From NCBI GenBank assembly GCA_902363665.1, contig CABJAW010000001.1:248001-312000 (forward strand): 64,000 bases of DNA, in the 5' to 3' direction. The number at the start of each line of letters is the position of its first letter. The first letter of the stretch is position 1. A program made the position numbers and the translations under genes. This DNA is from Lachnospiraceae bacterium (lineage in GTDB: Bacteria; Bacillota; Clostridia; Lachnospirales; Lachnospiraceae). The notes beneath the pieces are model-generated. The model was not told the DNA's origin. It worked only from the letters and a program-made list of their open reading frames with translations, and made no database searches. Of the stretch, positions 63,080 through 64,000 are shown in pieces.

Positions 63080-64000
63080 CTAATTTTCTCCTGATGCATG
63101 TTTCAGGATTCGTTCCTGCTGATACTCTGCTCTTTGCAATTCTCCCTTCAAAGTTCCCTCGTACAGAATCAGCATCCGGTCTGTAATCCCCATAATTTCT
63201 TCCATATCTGATGAAATCACGATGATTCCCTTTCCCTGAGCTGCCAGTTCATCAATCAATTTATAAATTTCCTGTTTTGCTCCTACATCAATTCCGCGTG
63301 TTGGTTCATCCAGAATCAGTACTTGCGAATTATTCGCCAGCCATTTTGCCAGTACAACCTTTTGCTGATTTCCACCTGAAAGATTATTAACCAGCACATC
63401 TGCCGACGGTGCTTTTATACGCAGTGCATTCATCTGTTCATCTGCAATCTTTTTTTCCTGTGAACGATCCACAAATGAAAAACGATTTGAGATTCTCTTC
63501 AATATAGAAACAACAATATTTTCCCTGATCGACATGCGAAGCAGCGCTCCGCATTGTTTTCGGTCCTCCGGAACCATTCCGATTCCATATTTCACTGCAT
63601 CCTCCGGGCTATTGATCTCAATCTTCTGACCATTTAAATATATGGAGCCACATTCTTTTGGCGCTGCGCCGAAAATAAGCTGTGCATACTCCGTTCTTCC
63701 TGCTCCGACCAGCCCTCCAAACCCCAGTACTTCTCCTTTATGTAGTTTGATGGAAAATGGCTCTACACCGTTTCCACCAAGATTTTTCGTTTCAAGCAAG
63801 ACTTCCTCTGTCCGCGAATTCCGTTCTGCAAAGTCTTTTTTCAGTTCTCGACCAACCATATAAGCGATCAGCTGATCCTTCGTCACATCCGCTGTATCGG
63901 TCGTTGTAATATAGCATCCATCTCGCATGACTGTTACGCGGTCAGACACTTCATACAACTCGTCCAGTCTATGAGAAATATAGATAATTGTAATACCGGA
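63080..64000 (-). CDS. Sugar ABC transporter ATP-binding protein, RbsA/MglA type (partial)
   Basis: The frame runs off the right edge; the visible part starts with SHRLDELYEVSD, the H-loop of the first ATPase domain, and includes the complete second domain: degenerate Walker A GGLVGAGRTE, signature NLSGGNQQKV, Walker B VLILDEPTRGIDVG. Two fused domains with the second P-loop changed to GAGRTE is the pattern of RbsA/MglA. It energises the permease at 62099-63064. The 5' part and the gene's start lie outside. Confidence 0.93.
   Translation of the reverse strand, partial: SGITIIYISHRLDELYEVSDRVTVMRDGCYITTTDTADVTKDQLIAYMVGRELKKDFAERNSRTEEVLLETKNLGGNGVEPFSIKLHKGEVLGFGGLVGAGRTEYAQLIFGAAPKECGSIYLNGQKIEINSPEDAVKYGIGMVPEDRKQCGALLRMSIRENIVVSILKRISNRFSFVDRSQEKKIADEQMNALRIKAPSADVLVNNLSGGNQQKVVLAKWLANNSQVLILDEPTRGIDVGAKQEIYKLIDELAAQGKGIIVISSDMEEIMGITDRMLILYEGTLKGELQRAEYQQERILKHASGEN

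Overview
The window reads as a chromosomal stretch of a Gram-positive anaerobic Firmicute, most likely a gut Lachnospiraceae (Clostridia). The supporting evidence is AGGAGG-type ribosome binding sites, a contiguous S10-spc-alpha ribosomal cluster with a zinc-type S14 and a Cys4 adenylate kinase, ATP-dependent PEP carboxykinase, a dlt operon, BlaI/M56 signalling pairs and host- or plant-glycan enzymes. No species is claimed. No rRNA, tRNA, CRISPR array or complete insertion sequence was seen.

Region 1 (1-10.7 kb). The end of one M56/BlaR1-like sensor precedes a BlaI repressor and a second M56 sensor whose extracellular domain is not a penicillin-binding domain. pckA follows. A 6-kb minus-strand operon then encodes BlaI, an M56 protease, a secreted beta-propeller, two FtsX/MacB-type permeases and an ABC ATPase. 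It sits between two 87-bp direct repeats that each contain a terminator hairpin, so it looks like a cassette inserted between pckA and the mannosidase genes.

Region 2 (10.7-24.2 kb). GH38 and GH125 alpha-mannosidases, a degenerate OLD-like ATPase, a two-gene ABC exporter with a perfect palindromic operator over its predicted start site, a MATE efflux pump and an RlmI-type 23S rRNA methyltransferase.

Region 3 (24.2-30.3 kb). A tannin-degradation locus: subtype-B-like tannase, a fusion of LpdB (UbiX-like flavin prenyltransferase) with an LpdD-like domain, a LysR regulator (TanR-like) and gallate decarboxylase LpdC. Tannase would release gallate, the LpdB part would make prenyl-FMN, and LpdC would convert gallate to pyrogallol. 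The promoter of the fusion gene has paired GGAAT/ATTCC dyads placed where a LysR activator binds. The spacers of this locus carry inverted-repeat elements and tandem repeats.

Region 4 (30.6-49.2 kb). A cytoplasmic beta-lactamase-fold serine hydrolase, then the complete minus-strand cluster rpsJ to rplQ with secY, adk, map, a KOW protein and infA. Two strong promoters of TTGCAT-17 bp form are visible, before rpsJ and before rpmJ. Structured spacers lie before rpsJ and in the secY-adk, rpmJ-rpsM and rpsN-rpsH gaps.

Region 5 (49.3-64 kb). A GH36 alpha-galactosidase; a methyltransferase whose 3' end runs into a 3 x 138-bp tandem repeat ending in a terminator; the dltA-B-C-D operon with a 53-residue DltX-like gene overlapping the end of dltD; ftsH; two esterases; and the permease and partial ATPase of a ribose-type sugar ABC importer cut by the window edge.
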